Source: an uncultured SAR86 cluster bacterium
GTDB taxonomy: Bacteria > Pseudomonadota > Gammaproteobacteria > Magnimaribacterales > D2472
DNA length: 64,000 bases
Reading direction: 5' to 3'
Assembly: GCA_902557645.1 (NCBI GenBank)
Contig: CACEAP010000001.1
Coordinates: 124,001-188,000 of the forward strand
Shown here: positions 25,244 through 34,715 of the stretch, piece by piece
Layout: each line of letters opens with the position of its first letter
How positions within the stretch are numbered: position 1 is the first letter of the stretch
Made by a program: the position numbers and the translations under genes
Notes under the pieces: model-generated
The model's database searches: none
What the model was told of the DNA's origin: nothing
What the model saw: the letters and a program-made list of their open reading frames with translations, nothing else

Positions 25244-27523
25244 ATGAAAAATTGTAAAAAATATCTATTTCTAGTTTTCTCTATTTTCTCATTTAATATT
25301 TATGGTCAAGCTATTGACCCCTCTATTTTATCTCAATTGAGCACTGAGCAGATTGAGATGGCAAAAGAGGTATATCTAAGTAATAATTCTTCAGATAAAT
25401 CAGTTGAAGAAGTTGAAGAGTCACAAGTCATCGATGAATCATTGATATCAAAACAATCTACCAAAGATGCAAATAATATTTCTGGTGAAAAATATGGTTA
25501 TGATTTTTTTTCATCTATGCCAACTTCTCTAATAGCAGTTGGAGATTTGCCTTTACCAAATGATTATAAGATCTCATTAAGAGATCAGTTTACAGTTATT
25601 CTATCAGGCACAAAAGATGCTATTTTTAACTTAAATGTTAAGCTAGATGGCACAATTTTATTTCCTGAGCTTGGAGCCATTCCTGTTGCTGGTCTCAGTC
25701 TCCAAGAAGTAAAAAACAAACTATCGCAACTTATTGAACAATCTTACATTGGTGTAAATATTGATGTATCAATACAAAATTTAAGTGCAAAAAAAATTAC
25801 AATAGTTGGTGCAGTACAAACGCCAGGAACTTATCTTGTAAATCCATTTAGCACTATTGTAAGCGCTTTAGCATACTCTGGAGGAATCTCTGAAATAGGC
25901 TCTCTTAGAGATATAAAATTAATAAGAAAGAACCAGGAAATTATTTCTTTTGATTTATATGATTTACTTATTAGGGGAGATAGATCTAAAGATCTTACTA
26001 TTGAGGCAGGCGATACTTTACTAATCAATGCTGCATCTCAGTTTGTTGAAATAACTGGTGCTGTAAAACGACCTGGTATTTATGAAGTCTTAGATGGCGA
26101 AACTTTAGAGAGTATAGTAGATTTTGCTCTTGGTTTTACCCAGACAGCAAATAAATCTAATATATCTGTATCATTTTTAGATTTAAACAAAGCTGAGATA
26201 GTTAAAAAAAATATAAACAATCTAAATCAAAGTTTAAAAAATGTATTGTCTTTAAACGTTTTTAATTATGTAAATGAAAGCACTGCTGATATTCAAGTTC
26301 TTGGTGCAATAGAGCAGCCTGGCTTTTATGATATTAAAAAATATAAAAATTTAGAGGATTTAATAGAAAACTTAAAATTTAAAGATGTATATCCATGGCT
26401 GGGGGTTTTAGAGCAATTTGACGAAAATAAGTATATAAAATCTACAGTGTTATTTAGTTTAAATGATCCAAGTACATATAAATCTATAGAGCTTATGCCT
26501 AACTCTAAAGTTTATTTTGCAAATATTAATGATAGATCATTTATTACTAGTGAAGAAACAGAAAATTTGATAGCAGAATATGAGTTAGTAATAAATCACA
26601 AACAAGGAACTTTTAAATTGCCAGTTTATGGGAAATTTTTTGTTTCTTCTTTTGTAGATTTATTAGGTTTAGACATGAGCGATTCAGACTTGAATGCAAC
26701 TTATGTTTCTCCTTTTGAAGATATTGTGGTTAATCAAAGTTATAAAGATATGCAATTTACTGCAAAAAAATACAATACTGTATCTTTTAGATCGCCTGAA
26801 AATAGCCTTATTGAAGTTTCTATTAGTGGATCAATATCATTCCCAGGTACTTATATATTAAACAATAACTCTACTGTTGAGGATTTATATAAATTAGTTG
26901 GTAGCTTTAAAAGTCAAGCCTACTTTGATGGCATTATTCTTACAAGAGAAGCTATAAGAGAAAGACAAATTAAATCATTAGAAAAAGCAAAAGAAGATTT
27001 AAATAGCGCGCTTTTAATTAACTCCCTTAATACAGGTGATATTGAAGATATAAGAACTATTCAAGCGCTTTCTACTGAAATTGATCCTAAAAATTTAGGA
27101 AGGTTGGCAGGAGATTTTTCACCAAACTCACAAACCTCATTGAATACAGTTTTATTTGATGGAGATTCAATTATAGTGCCCAAGAACCCAAATGCCATTA
27201 GTGTCATTGGGGAAGTCTTAAACCCTATAGCATTTGATTTCTCAGAAGGTATATCCGTTAATTCTGCAATTAGTAATGCTGGTGGATATCGAGAATATGC
27301 CGATAAAAGAAGAGTATATGTTATTACAGCAAGTGGTATTTCAAAAAAAATAAATAAAAATATTTTTATAGGAAATCTTGATCTTAAGCCTGGAGATACC
27401 ATAGTTGTACCAAGAAAGATAATTACAAGCAATCCCGCAATAGACGCATTGACTCCTATTACAAATATTTTATCTGATCTAGCTTTTTCTGCAGCTGCTT
27501 TGGATAACCTACGCACTAATTAA
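25244..27523 (+). CDS. SLBB-domain polysaccharide export protein (Wza-like)
   Basis: The 759-residue protein begins with a signal peptide (about residues 1-22, ending near IYGQA). It has no lipobox cysteine, unlike Wza. A polysaccharide export domain (DYKISLRDQFTVILSG to IGVNIDVSI, about 105-180) is followed by several SLBB repeats starting near ITIVGAVQTPGTY, VEITGAVKRPGIY, IQVLGAIEQPGFY, VSISGSISFPGTY and ISVIGEVLNP. Such proteins form the periplasmic/outer-membrane channel for glycan export. The YjbH-like gene follows by 12 bases, so the two likely work together. No tyrosine autokinase (Wzc) gene is seen nearby. Confidence 0.88.
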   Translation: MKNCKKYLFLVFSIFSFNIYGQAIDPSILSQLSTEQIEMAKEVYLSNNSSDKSVEEVEESQVIDESLISKQSTKDANNISGEKYGYDFFSSMPTSLIAVGDLPLPNDYKISLRDQFTVILSGTKDAIFNLNVKLDGTILFPELGAIPVAGLSLQEVKNKLSQLIEQSYIGVNIDVSIQNLSAKKITIVGAVQTPGTYLVNPFSTIVSALAYSGGISEIGSLRDIKLIRKNQEIISFDLYDLLIRGDRSKDLTIEAGDTLLINAASQFVEITGAVKRPGIYEVLDGETLESIVDFALGFTQTANKSNISVSFLDLNKAEIVKKNINNLNQSLKNVLSLNVFNYVNESTADIQVLGAIEQPGFYDIKKYKNLEDLIENLKFKDVYPWLGVLEQFDENKYIKSTVLFSLNDPSTYKSIELMPNSKVYFANINDRSFITSEETENLIAEYELVINHKQGTFKLPVYGKFFVSSFVDLLGLDMSDSDLNATYVSPFEDIVVNQSYKDMQFTAKKYNTVSFRSPENSLIEVSISGSISFPGTYILNNNSTVEDLYKLVGSFKSQAYFDGIILTREAIRERQIKSLEKAKEDLNSALLINSLNTGDIEDIRTIQALSTEIDPKNLGRLAGDFSPNSQTSLNTVLFDGDSIIVPKNPNAISVIGEVLNPIAFDFSEGISVNSAISNAGGYREYADKRRVYVITASGISKKINKNIFIGNLDLKPGDTIVVPRKIITSNPAIDALTPITNILSDLAFSAAALDNLRTN

Positions 27524-27535
27524 TTTAAGAATTAG

Positions 27536-29491
27536 ATGAGGAAATATATTTCCACATGTTTATTCTTAAGCCTTTTTAGCCAAATACTAGCCTCAGATAG
27601 CTTTACCTACAATTCATATAACAATCATGGCGTTATGGGCCTAATTAATATGCCAACTGCAAGATTTTATGATGAGGCATCTCATGGAATTACATTATAT
27701 GACGGCACTCCTGATCAAAAAATTACTTTAACCTCTTCGCCATACAATTGGTTAGAAGCTTCATTTTTTTATACCAATTTACAAAATAGGCGATATTGCG
27801 ATGATAAAAATGATCCAGTCTGCTCCCAAGATGCCAAAGACAAAGGTTTTAATTTTAAAATCCGATTAAAAGAAGAAGGCATTTTTCCAGCCATTGCAGT
27901 TGGAATTAACGATATTGCAGGGACAGGCTTTTATAGCTCTGAGTATATAGTTGCTAGTTATGGAATAAATAATCTAGATTTTCATTTCGGCTTAGGTTGG
28001 GGTGCTCTTAACGGATCCAAAAATAAAATAAATAACCCGCTTGGCTATATTGCTGATAGTTTTAAGGAAAGGCCTACAAATACTGAAGACCAAGGAGGAC
28101 AGTTTCAAGCTGCAAGATATTTCTCTGGAGAAGAGGCATCTCCTTTTTTTGGAATATCTTATGCCCTTAACAAAAAATTACTTTTAAAAATAGAAAATGA
28201 CTCTACTTTAACTCCCGGAAAAGTAGGTTATGAGGATCTACAATCTAGCATTTCTTTTGGTATGGATTATAAGATTAATAAAAACTTTTCTATTGGAGTT
28301 TCTAAAGAAAGGGATAACTATTTATCTCTTCGATTTGTTTACAAAAATGATCCAGTTGATTCTAAGAGAGAATATATATATGAGTCAGCTGAAGTAAAAA
28401 ATGATTGGAATAAGTACACTAAATTAAGAGCAAATCTTGAAAATAATGGAATAGGCGTAAATAAAATTATTGAAACCTCTGATGCCATTGGAATTGAATT
28501 AACACAATTTTCTCATCCAAATTTAAATGTTATAGAAGAAATTATTTCAATTGCCAAATTGGAATCAGGTATTAAAAAAGATATTAAAAAAGATTTAAGA
28601 ATTGCAGATCTTCAAGCCTTATCTGAATATGACAAATCATATGAAGCCAATGCAAAGTTAATTTATGAAAGAAAAAGAGAAAGAAGGTTTAACACTAATA
28701 CAAAATTAACTTTCAGGCCTTTTCTTGCTTCAAGAGAAGAATTTTTTAAGGGAGCTATATTATTAGAAAATAACAGTGAATATATCATTAGAGATAATTT
28801 CTTTTTCTCATCAAATTTAAAGTACTCTCTTGCTGATAATCTTGATGATCTTATATATCCACCAGTTGATACCTATCCTGCTCAAGTTAGATCAGATGTG
28901 AAAGAGTATTTAAAGAATTTTGATAAAGGAGTGATAGTTGGCAGAGCTCAATTTGACTATCACTTATCTCCAAAGAAAAATAATCATATTATGTTATCAG
29001 CTGGAATTTTAGAGGAAATGTTTTCTGGAATTGGTTTTGAGTATTTATATTTTAAAGAAAAAAGCAATTTTGCTATTGGTTTAGAGGTATTTGATGTAGT
29101 TAAAAGAGATTATAAAATGAAGATGGGAACACTAGATTATAAAAATACAACAGGATCAGTAAATTTTTATTATAGAAATTTTAATATCATCCCATTTGAT
29201 GCGAAAATTTCTTACGGAGAATATTTAGCTGGAGATAAGGGAGCCACTTTTGAATTTTCCAGATCTTTTATAAATGGGACTGAATTTGGTGTTTTTGCAA
29301 CATTTACTGATGTATCGTCTGAACAATTTGGAGAAGGTTCTTTTGATAAAGGTATATACTTTAATATTCCTATTTATGGTAATTTTATTAACTATTCTTG
29401 GAGGCCGCTAACTAAAGATCCAGGCGCAAAACTAAACAGAAAGAATTCTTTGCACGATTTATTGATTAAGTTTAGACCTCATAATTCATAA
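27536..29491 (+). CDS. YjbH-domain outer-membrane protein
   Basis: The 651-residue protein has a signal peptide (residues 1-19, ending near ILAS) and then NHGVMGLINMPTARFYDEASHGITL, the conserved opening of YjbH/GfcD-type proteins. Alternating short hydrophobic strands and aromatic ends follow to the C-terminus, consistent with a beta-barrel. Family members are encoded with exopolysaccharide or group 4 capsule genes and are thought to help glycan cross the outer membrane. The 12-base gap to the SLBB export gene supports one operon. The function is inferred from family and context. Confidence 0.8.
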   Translation: MRKYISTCLFLSLFSQILASDSFTYNSYNNHGVMGLINMPTARFYDEASHGITLYDGTPDQKITLTSSPYNWLEASFFYTNLQNRRYCDDKNDPVCSQDAKDKGFNFKIRLKEEGIFPAIAVGINDIAGTGFYSSEYIVASYGINNLDFHFGLGWGALNGSKNKINNPLGYIADSFKERPTNTEDQGGQFQAARYFSGEEASPFFGISYALNKKLLLKIENDSTLTPGKVGYEDLQSSISFGMDYKINKNFSIGVSKERDNYLSLRFVYKNDPVDSKREYIYESAEVKNDWNKYTKLRANLENNGIGVNKIIETSDAIGIELTQFSHPNLNVIEEIISIAKLESGIKKDIKKDLRIADLQALSEYDKSYEANAKLIYERKRERRFNTNTKLTFRPFLASREEFFKGAILLENNSEYIIRDNFFFSSNLKYSLADNLDDLIYPPVDTYPAQVRSDVKEYLKNFDKGVIVGRAQFDYHLSPKKNNHIMLSAGILEEMFSGIGFEYLYFKEKSNFAIGLEVFDVVKRDYKMKMGTLDYKNTTGSVNFYYRNFNIIPFDAKISYGEYLAGDKGATFEFSRSFINGTEFGVFATFTDVSSEQFGEGSFDKGIYFNIPIYGNFINYSWRPLTKDPGAKLNRKNSLHDLLIKFRPHNS

Positions 29492-29553
29492 ATTTCTCAA
29501 TATGTTCTAAATTAATACATAATTATTGAGTATATCTAGTAATAAGGCCTAAA

Positions 29554-29573
29554 AAAGCTATATAATTAGCTTT
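29554..29573. other. Inverted repeat in the gap before the Ig-repeat gene
   Basis: AAAGCTA at 29554-29560 and TAGCTTT at 29567-29573 form a perfect 7-bp stem with loop TATAAT. An A-run precedes it, so it resembles a terminator only when read on the minus strand. It may be a weak structural signal; the 151-base gap shows nothing stronger. Confidence 0.3.
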
Positions 29574-29642
29574 CAGTAATTGTTTATATTATGTATTATA
29601 ATTACCTATGATTTTTTAAATTTCTGAAACAACGGTAAAAAT

Positions 29643-31022
29643 ATGAAAAAAGAGAGATTTACATTCGGAATAGCGCTTTTCTTAGCTCTGTTTTCTTTTA
29701 GTATCTTTGCTCAAGAGAGCAGTGTATCTCAAGAAAAAATTCTTGAAATACAAGACAGAGTGAATGCTATGTCATCGATTCAATTGAGTGAAAGAAGAGC
29801 TCAGTTATTACAAGAGGCTGAAGTTCTCCAAGATGAGCAAGCTACAACCCAGAGTCCTGAAAGACTTAAAAGCATTACAAAAAATTTACAAGACATATTT
29901 GCCGAGCTTGGAATGATTGAAACAGCAATTGTATCTGTAGGTGGTATAGCAGTATTAGGTTCGGTATTTGATAGCGAATCACGAGATATTACACCTCCTG
30001 TTATTACAGTATTAGGTTCAAATCCGGTTACTGTTGAAAGAGGTGATACATATGTTGATGCGGGTGCTACCGCTGATGGTGGAGAATCTGTCTCTACAAA
30101 CTTAGGTGGGCTTAATACTAATGTTGTAGGCACATATACTATTACTTATTCAGCTAGTGACGCATCTCAAAATACTGGTTATGCAACCAGAACAGTTAAT
30201 GTTATTGATACTACTAATCCAGTTGTTACTGTAACTGGAGATAATCCAGCAACTGTTGAACTTGGTGATGCTTATAATGATGCTGGAGCTACAACCACTG
30301 AAGGCACAGTTTCATCAAGCGGAACTGTTGATACTTCAACTGTTGGATCGTATACCATTACATATAGTGCAACTGATGATTCTGGTAATATTGGAACAGC
30401 AACCAGAACAGTTAACGTGGTTGATACTACAGCTCCTGTTGTTACTCCAACTGGAGATAATCCAGCTTCTGCAGAACTAGGAGCTACTTATACTGATGCT
30501 GGAGCAACAGCTGCTGATGCTTCTGGAACTGTTAGTGTTATAACTACTGGAACTGTAGATACAGATACTCTTGGTTCATACATCTTAACTTATACATCTA
30601 CAGATGCTTCTGGTAATGTTGGAACAGCAACGAGAACAGTTAACGTTGTTGATACTACAGCCCCTGTCTTTACTTCATTAGCAGGATGGGTTGTTACTGA
30701 GAATCAGACAGGTATTGGAACAGTTACTGCTACTGATATCCAAACAGTGACCTTTAGTGTCTCTGGAAGTGAATTACTTATTACTTCTGATGGAGTTCTA
30801 ACATTTGTAACCGCTCCTGATTATGAGGCTAAGTCTTTATACACTGCCACTGTTACTGCTACTGATGCTAGCTCTAATGCTGCTACTCAAGATATTGAAA
30901 TATATGTTGAAGATGTTGGTGGTATTGATGATAATCCTGAAACAGGTACAGGTACAGGTACGGGAACAGGTACAGGTACAGGCACTGGTACAGGCACAGG
31001 AACTAATACCACTATTAGATAA
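29643..31022 (+). CDS. Secreted surface protein with three Ig-like (DUF5011/HYR) repeats, a cadherin-like domain and a Gly-Thr tail
   Basis: The 459-residue protein has a signal peptide (1-23, ending IFAQ) and a helical, Gln/Glu-rich segment (about 25-95) likely to form a coiled coil. Three Ig-like repeats of about 70 residues follow (about 117-189, 190-260, 261-337), each with P-V-V/I-T, G-D-NPA, DAGAT, GSYTITY and ATRTVNV elements. A cadherin-like segment (about 338-424) comes next and the end is an alternating Gly-Thr tail (about 434-454). Such modules mediate adhesion or cell-surface structure. No sorting signal or lipobox is visible. The function is unknown. The IHF-like gene begins three bases after its stop. 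Confidence 0.8.
   Translation: MKKERFTFGIALFLALFSFSIFAQESSVSQEKILEIQDRVNAMSSIQLSERRAQLLQEAEVLQDEQATTQSPERLKSITKNLQDIFAELGMIETAIVSVGGIAVLGSVFDSESRDITPPVITVLGSNPVTVERGDTYVDAGATADGGESVSTNLGGLNTNVVGTYTITYSASDASQNTGYATRTVNVIDTTNPVVTVTGDNPATVELGDAYNDAGATTTEGTVSSSGTVDTSTVGSYTITYSATDDSGNIGTATRTVNVVDTTAPVVTPTGDNPASAELGATYTDAGATAADASGTVSVITTGTVDTDTLGSYILTYTSTDASGNVGTATRTVNVVDTTAPVFTSLAGWVVTENQTGIGTVTATDIQTVTFSVSGSELLITSDGVLTFVTAPDYEAKSLYTATVTATDASSNAATQDIEIYVEDVGGIDDNPETGTGTGTGTGTGTGTGTGTGTNTTIR
29995..30668 (+). repeat. Direct imperfect repeats encoding the Ig-like domains
   Basis: Units of roughly 215-230 bases recur within the surface-protein gene. Near-identical blocks such as AACCAGAACAGTTAA recur around 30184 and 30401 and, with one change, around 30629. 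The repeats are similar at DNA level, which suggests recent duplication or gene conversion. Confidence 0.7.
30942..31003 (+). repeat. Hexanucleotide repeat (ACAGGT-like) encoding Gly-Thr
   Basis: About ten imperfect copies of a six-base unit read ACAGGT, ACGGGA, ACAGGC and similar, encoding the alternating Thr-Gly tail. Because the unit is six bases, copy-number changes would keep the frame and alter only tail length. Confidence 0.85.
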
Positions 31023-31025
31023 AGT

Positions 31026-31304
31026 TTGATCTCTTACACAAAAAGCGATATCGCTAAAAATATTGCAAATAAGACATCTATATCTAATCAAAAAGCTAAA
31101 CAACTACTTGATCGATTTATTCAAGTGGTTGTTTCTGGGTCAAAAAAACAGAAGGTAAAAATAAGCGGATTTGGAACTTTTATTAGAAAAAAAACACCAG
31201 CAAGAATTGGAAGAAATCCCAAAACAGGCGAAGAGTTTGAAATTTCTGAAAGAACTAAATTAAATCTTATCTTATCAAACAAGATTAAAGAAAAAATCAA
31301 CTAG
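31026..31304 (+). CDS. Integration host factor alpha-like / HU-family DNA-binding protein
   Basis: The 92-residue protein has the HU/IHF fold: an N-terminal helix [23 protein letters not shown], and the DNA-arm motif [15 protein letters not shown]. Detail such as KISGFGTF and GRNPKTGE resembles IHF-alpha, but HU cannot be excluded. The start appears to be TTG at 31026, three bases after the stop of the surface-protein gene; no ATG is near. In relatives ihfA usually follows pheT. Here about 5.9 kb of glycan export and surface genes separate them. The gene converges with tRNA-Pro. Confidence 0.8.
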   Translation: MISYTKSDIAKNIANKTSISNQKAKQLLDRFIQVVVSGSKKQKVKISGFGTFIRKKTPARIGRNPKTGEEFEISERTKLNLILSNKIKEKIN

Positions 31305-31312
31305 AGTTTAAG

Positions 31313-31389
31313 TGGTCGGGATGGTCGGATTTGAACCGACGACCACTACACCCCCAGCGTAGTGCGCTACCAAGCTGCGCCACATCCCG
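31313..31389 (-). tRNA. tRNA-Pro (anticodon GGG)
   Basis: Read on the minus strand, a cloverleaf runs from 31389 to 31313. It has the acceptor stem CGGGATG/CATCCCG, a D-arm GCGC-AGCTTGGTA-GCGC, an anticodon stem CTACG/TGTAG with loop CTGGGGG giving anticodon GGG, and a T-arm containing GGTTCAAATCC. Discriminator A and an encoded CCA end the molecule. All stems pair well. It lies between two plus-strand genes and is transcribed against them. Confidence 0.95.
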
Positions 31390-31449
31390 AATAAATGCAT
31401 TCTAACCTATCTATTATTTAGATAATGCCTTTTAAATAAAGATTTTATA

Positions 31450-31455
31450 TATAAT
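31450..31455 (+). promoter_or_regulatory. Candidate -10 box close to the first carboxylesterase start
   Basis: TATAAT ends seven bases before ATG 31463. No Shine-Dalgarno sequence is visible and no good -35 element is seen. If used, transcription would begin at or next to the ATG. Confidence 0.35.
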
Positions 31456-31462
31456 TAATGTT

Positions 31463-32947
31463 ATGAAAATAATTACTATAAAGTCACCTTCAGGTATATT
31501 TTCTGGCAACTGTATTAATAACGTTAATACTTTTTATGGTATTCCTTATGCTGAATCTTGTGCTGAAAAAAACAGATGGCATGCTCCTAAAAAACTAGAA
31601 TCTAACCATAACCATTTAAAATCAATAAGAGGTTCAAGCGCTTACCAAACAGTACTTAATAAATCCTTTATGTTTGATCCAACACTCCCAGATCCTAGTG
31701 AGGATTGTTTAAATTTAAATATTGCATCACCAAAAGATGCTTCAAATTTACCTGTAATGATTTGGATTCATGGAGGAGCATTTTTAACAGGATCAGCAAA
31801 TGGAGCTCTTTATAGTATGGATACATTAGCTTTAAAAGAAATTATTTTAGTAACTATAAATTACAGATTAGGGCCCCTAGGTTTCTTAAAGCTTGATGAG
31901 GTAACCAATGGATTAATTCCGTCAACAGGCAATGAGGGTTTATTAGATCAAAGATTAGCCATCCAATGGGTAAAAGAGAATATAGAAGCTTTTGGCGGTA
32001 ACCCAGAAAATATAACAATCTTTGGTGAATCAGCTGGTGCATGGAGTTGTGCGCTCCAGGTTGGTATGGGTATTCAAGGAGATTTTCAAAAGGTAATCTG
32101 CCAAAGTGGCGGTGGAGATGCCACACGAACCATTGATAGTGCCAATCAGTGGGGAGAAATTTTCATTTCTAAATGCCATGATAATAATATTTCAATTAAT
32201 GACCTTACTAGCACGCCACCAGAAAAGTTAATTGAAGTAGCTAAATTAATGCGTCATATCGAACTTAGTGATGGGTCATCATGGGTTATGCCTGAAGTTG
32301 GATTTGCGCCTGTAGTTGATAATGTGGTGTTAAAAAAAAATTATATTGATAATTTTAAAACTGAAAGTTTTAATTTAATTGCTGGTGTAACACTAGACGA
32401 ATATAAGCTATGGAGTGCATTTCATCCACTTTATAAGGATTTATCAAGAGAGAATCTTATAAAGAGACTATCAAAAATATTTAAGCATTCAATAGAGGAT
32501 ATTATCGAACTTTACTCTGACTATATAGATGATAATCATTATGGAAATTTACTTTCTTCTATTATGACTGATTTAACTTTTGGCAGTCCTGTTGAGGAGC
32601 TTCTTAAAAAAAATAAGAGTTCATATGGATATATTTTTACTCCACAAAGTCCTTTATTAAATGGTGAGCTTGGTGCTTTTCATGCTTCAGAACTACCATA
32701 TTTATTTGGGGTTCAGAATAATTCAGTTTATAAAAAATGGAGCCCTGATTTTAGAGATCAAACTGCAAAAATAATGCAAGATTCCTGGATAAATTTTGCA
32801 AAAAATGGAGATCCTTCTACTAACTATTTTAAATGGGAGCAATTTTCTAATTCTTCAAATTATGCTTTAATTGGAGATTCTATTACAAATATTAATTCAC
32901 CTTTTAAGGAAAGGTATCAATTGCTTGATCATGCTAAAAATTTCTAA
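31463..32947 (+). CDS. Carboxylesterase type B (cytoplasmic form)
   Basis: The 494-residue alpha/beta hydrolase has SEDCLNLNIASP, MIWIHGGAFLTGSANG (oxyanion region), INYRLGPLGFL, the nucleophile elbow FGESAGAW, and GAFHASELPYLFG holding the likely catalytic histidine. It hydrolyses esters of unknown type. There is no signal peptide, so the protein probably stays in the cytoplasm. The end overlaps the next carboxylesterase gene by 17 bases. That gene encodes a clear paralogue with an export signal, so the pair may act on the same class of substrate in two compartments. Confidence 0.9.
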   Translation: MKIITIKSPSGIFSGNCINNVNTFYGIPYAESCAEKNRWHAPKKLESNHNHLKSIRGSSAYQTVLNKSFMFDPTLPDPSEDCLNLNIASPKDASNLPVMIWIHGGAFLTGSANGALYSMDTLALKEIILVTINYRLGPLGFLKLDEVTNGLIPSTGNEGLLDQRLAIQWVKENIEAFGGNPENITIFGESAGAWSCALQVGMGIQGDFQKVICQSGGGDATRTIDSANQWGEIFISKCHDNNISINDLTSTPPEKLIEVAKLMRHIELSDGSSWVMPEVGFAPVVDNVVLKKNYIDNFKTESFNLIAGVTLDEYKLWSAFHPLYKDLSRENLIKRLSKIFKHSIEDIIELYSDYIDDNHYGNLLSSIMTDLTFGSPVEELLKKNKSSYGYIFTPQSPLLNGELGAFHASELPYLFGVQNNSVYKKWSPDFRDQTAKIMQDSWINFAKNGDPSTNYFKWEQFSNSSNYALIGDSITNINSPFKERYQLLDHAKNF

Positions 32948-34712
32948 GTATATTCTTATTACCCTCTTTCTATTTGAGAGCTCAGTTTTATTATCTGAGA
33001 ATATTGTTATCACTACATCAGGAACTGTTGCCGGTTTTGAAAAAGATAAAGTAATGAATTGGCATGACATTCCATATGCAGAACCACCAGTAGGAGAGTT
33101 AAGATGGAAGGCTCCTAGATTAATTTTTAATAATAAAAATGAAATTTTGCCAAAAGAAGGAAATTTCTGTGTTCAAGAGCCATATGAAAGAGGTGGCGCT
33201 CCTGGAGACGAGATGGTAAGTGGCACAGAAGACTGCTTATATTTAGATATACAAGCTCCAAAGAAATCTAACCAATCAAGACTGCCTGTTATGTTTTGGA
33301 TTCATGGTGGAGGTAATACATCAGGTCTGAAAGATATATATAATTTTGCAAAATTAGTAAAAAAAGAAGAAGTTATAGTAGTTTCTATCAACTATCGATT
33401 AGGTGCATTTGGTTGGTTTACCCATCCGGCTATACAGAGTTTTCAATCTGGTTTAGATAAAACATCAAATTTTGGCACGCTTGATATTATTGCTGCCCTT
33501 AGATGGACTCAAGAAAATATAGCTAAATTTGGAGGTGATCCTAACAATGTTACTATTTTTGGAGAATCTGCTGGTGGCCATAATGTCTTAAGTCTATTAG
33601 TTTCAAAAGAAGCTAAAGGCTTGTTTCATAAAGCTATTTCTCAATCAGGGTATACAACAACGTATTCGATAGAAGAGGCCTATAAACCTAAAAATCCTTC
33701 TAGTACATCAGCAGCTTCAAGTTCAAGCATTTTCTCAAGCCTTCTTAAATCAATTGAATATCCAAAGTTAGAAAATAAGATCAATATTGAGGAGCAAAGG
33801 AAGATTCTTAAAGAGGCGGATCCTTATAATTTTTTCTTACTCTATCAAGATAAAAATATAAGAAGTATTCCTCTTATAACAGAAGACGGTATTACTATGC
33901 CTCTGGAGGGAATGAAAGCAGCTTTAGGCAATCCTAAACACTTAAATATTGTTCCAACTATTGCTGGATCAAACAAAGATGAGGTTAAGCTATGGTTAGC
34001 AGCTGCAGATTATTTTGTAAAATTAGATAAAAGCTTTCTTGGCAATATGATTGGAGTACCTAAACCCGTTCTAAGAGATAAGCAATCATATCAAGCTTTT
34101 AATTATTTCAGGGCTTCTGCTTGGCAGCTTAGAGGAGTTATCCAGCCATTATCTTCAATGTATAAAGCAGGCAATAAAGATGTCTATGGATATAGATTTG
34201 ATTGGGATGATCATAGAAGATATCTTTTTGCTGATTTTGCTGAATTAATTGGTGCTTTTCATGCCTCAGAGATTCCTTTGATATCTGGCAATGATGATAT
34301 TGTTGGCGATTTTGATTTTATTTTGTATCCAGCAGGGCCTTCAAAAAGATTCACCGAAAAAAATATGATGAAGTTTTGGGCTAATTTTGCAAAAACTGGC
34401 ATACCCGGAAAATCTAGTAGCAATAAAGAATGGAAATCTTTTATAAATAACAATGAAAAATCGATAATGATTTTGGATAAAAGAAGTGACATGAGAATGA
34501 GTAAGTTTAATAAAGATATAAATAGTTTAATCACAGAACTTGAATTAAGCAGCGTAATCAATTCAAGAGAGCAGTGCGCATTATTATTCCAGATAACTAC
34601 TTTTGTAGGCGAGGATATTTTTGATGATTATCAAGATAGATTAAATGGAGCATGCACCAGAGATCTTGCAAGAGAATTTTTAGATGAAAATAGCGGAGTT
34701 ATAGATTTCTAA
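32931..34712 (+). CDS. Carboxylesterase type B, exported
   Basis: The 593-residue paralogue of the previous gene starts with a signal peptide, MLKISKYILITLFLF to about residue 22. It has TEDCLYLDIQAP, MFWIHGGGNTSG, INYRLGAFGWF, the nucleophile motif FGESAGGHNV, and GAFHASEIPLISG with the catalytic histidine. ATG 32931 is chosen because it gives a clean signal peptide; an in-frame ATG at 32871 would bury it. Compared with its partner it has an insertion around residues 240-300 and a C-terminal extension with three cysteines, fitting a periplasmic or secreted enzyme. Substrate unknown. Confidence 0.88.
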   Translation: MLKISKYILITLFLFESSVLLSENIVITTSGTVAGFEKDKVMNWHDIPYAEPPVGELRWKAPRLIFNNKNEILPKEGNFCVQEPYERGGAPGDEMVSGTEDCLYLDIQAPKKSNQSRLPVMFWIHGGGNTSGLKDIYNFAKLVKKEEVIVVSINYRLGAFGWFTHPAIQSFQSGLDKTSNFGTLDIIAALRWTQENIAKFGGDPNNVTIFGESAGGHNVLSLLVSKEAKGLFHKAISQSGYTTTYSIEEAYKPKNPSSTSAASSSSIFSSLLKSIEYPKLENKINIEEQRKILKEADPYNFFLLYQDKNIRSIPLITEDGITMPLEGMKAALGNPKHLNIVPTIAGSNKDEVKLWLAAADYFVKLDKSFLGNMIGVPKPVLRDKQSYQAFNYFRASAWQLRGVIQPLSSMYKAGNKDVYGYRFDWDDHRRYLFADFAELIGAFHASEIPLISGNDDIVGDFDFILYPAGPSKRFTEKNMMKFWANFAKTGIPGKSSSNKEWKSFINNNEKSIMILDKRSDMRMSKFNKDINSLITELELSSVINSREQCALLFQITTFVGEDIFDDYQDRLNGACTRDLAREFLDENSGVIDF

Positions 34713-34715
34713 ATA

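Noticed and set aside
30256-30480. Leucine-rich open frame within the Ig-repeat gene
   Set aside because: It is an alternative-frame shadow of the repeat-rich surface-protein gene; no family features or ribosome site.
30942-31003. Short repeats as a CRISPR array
   Set aside because: The unit is only six bases without spacers and encodes a Gly-Thr tail.
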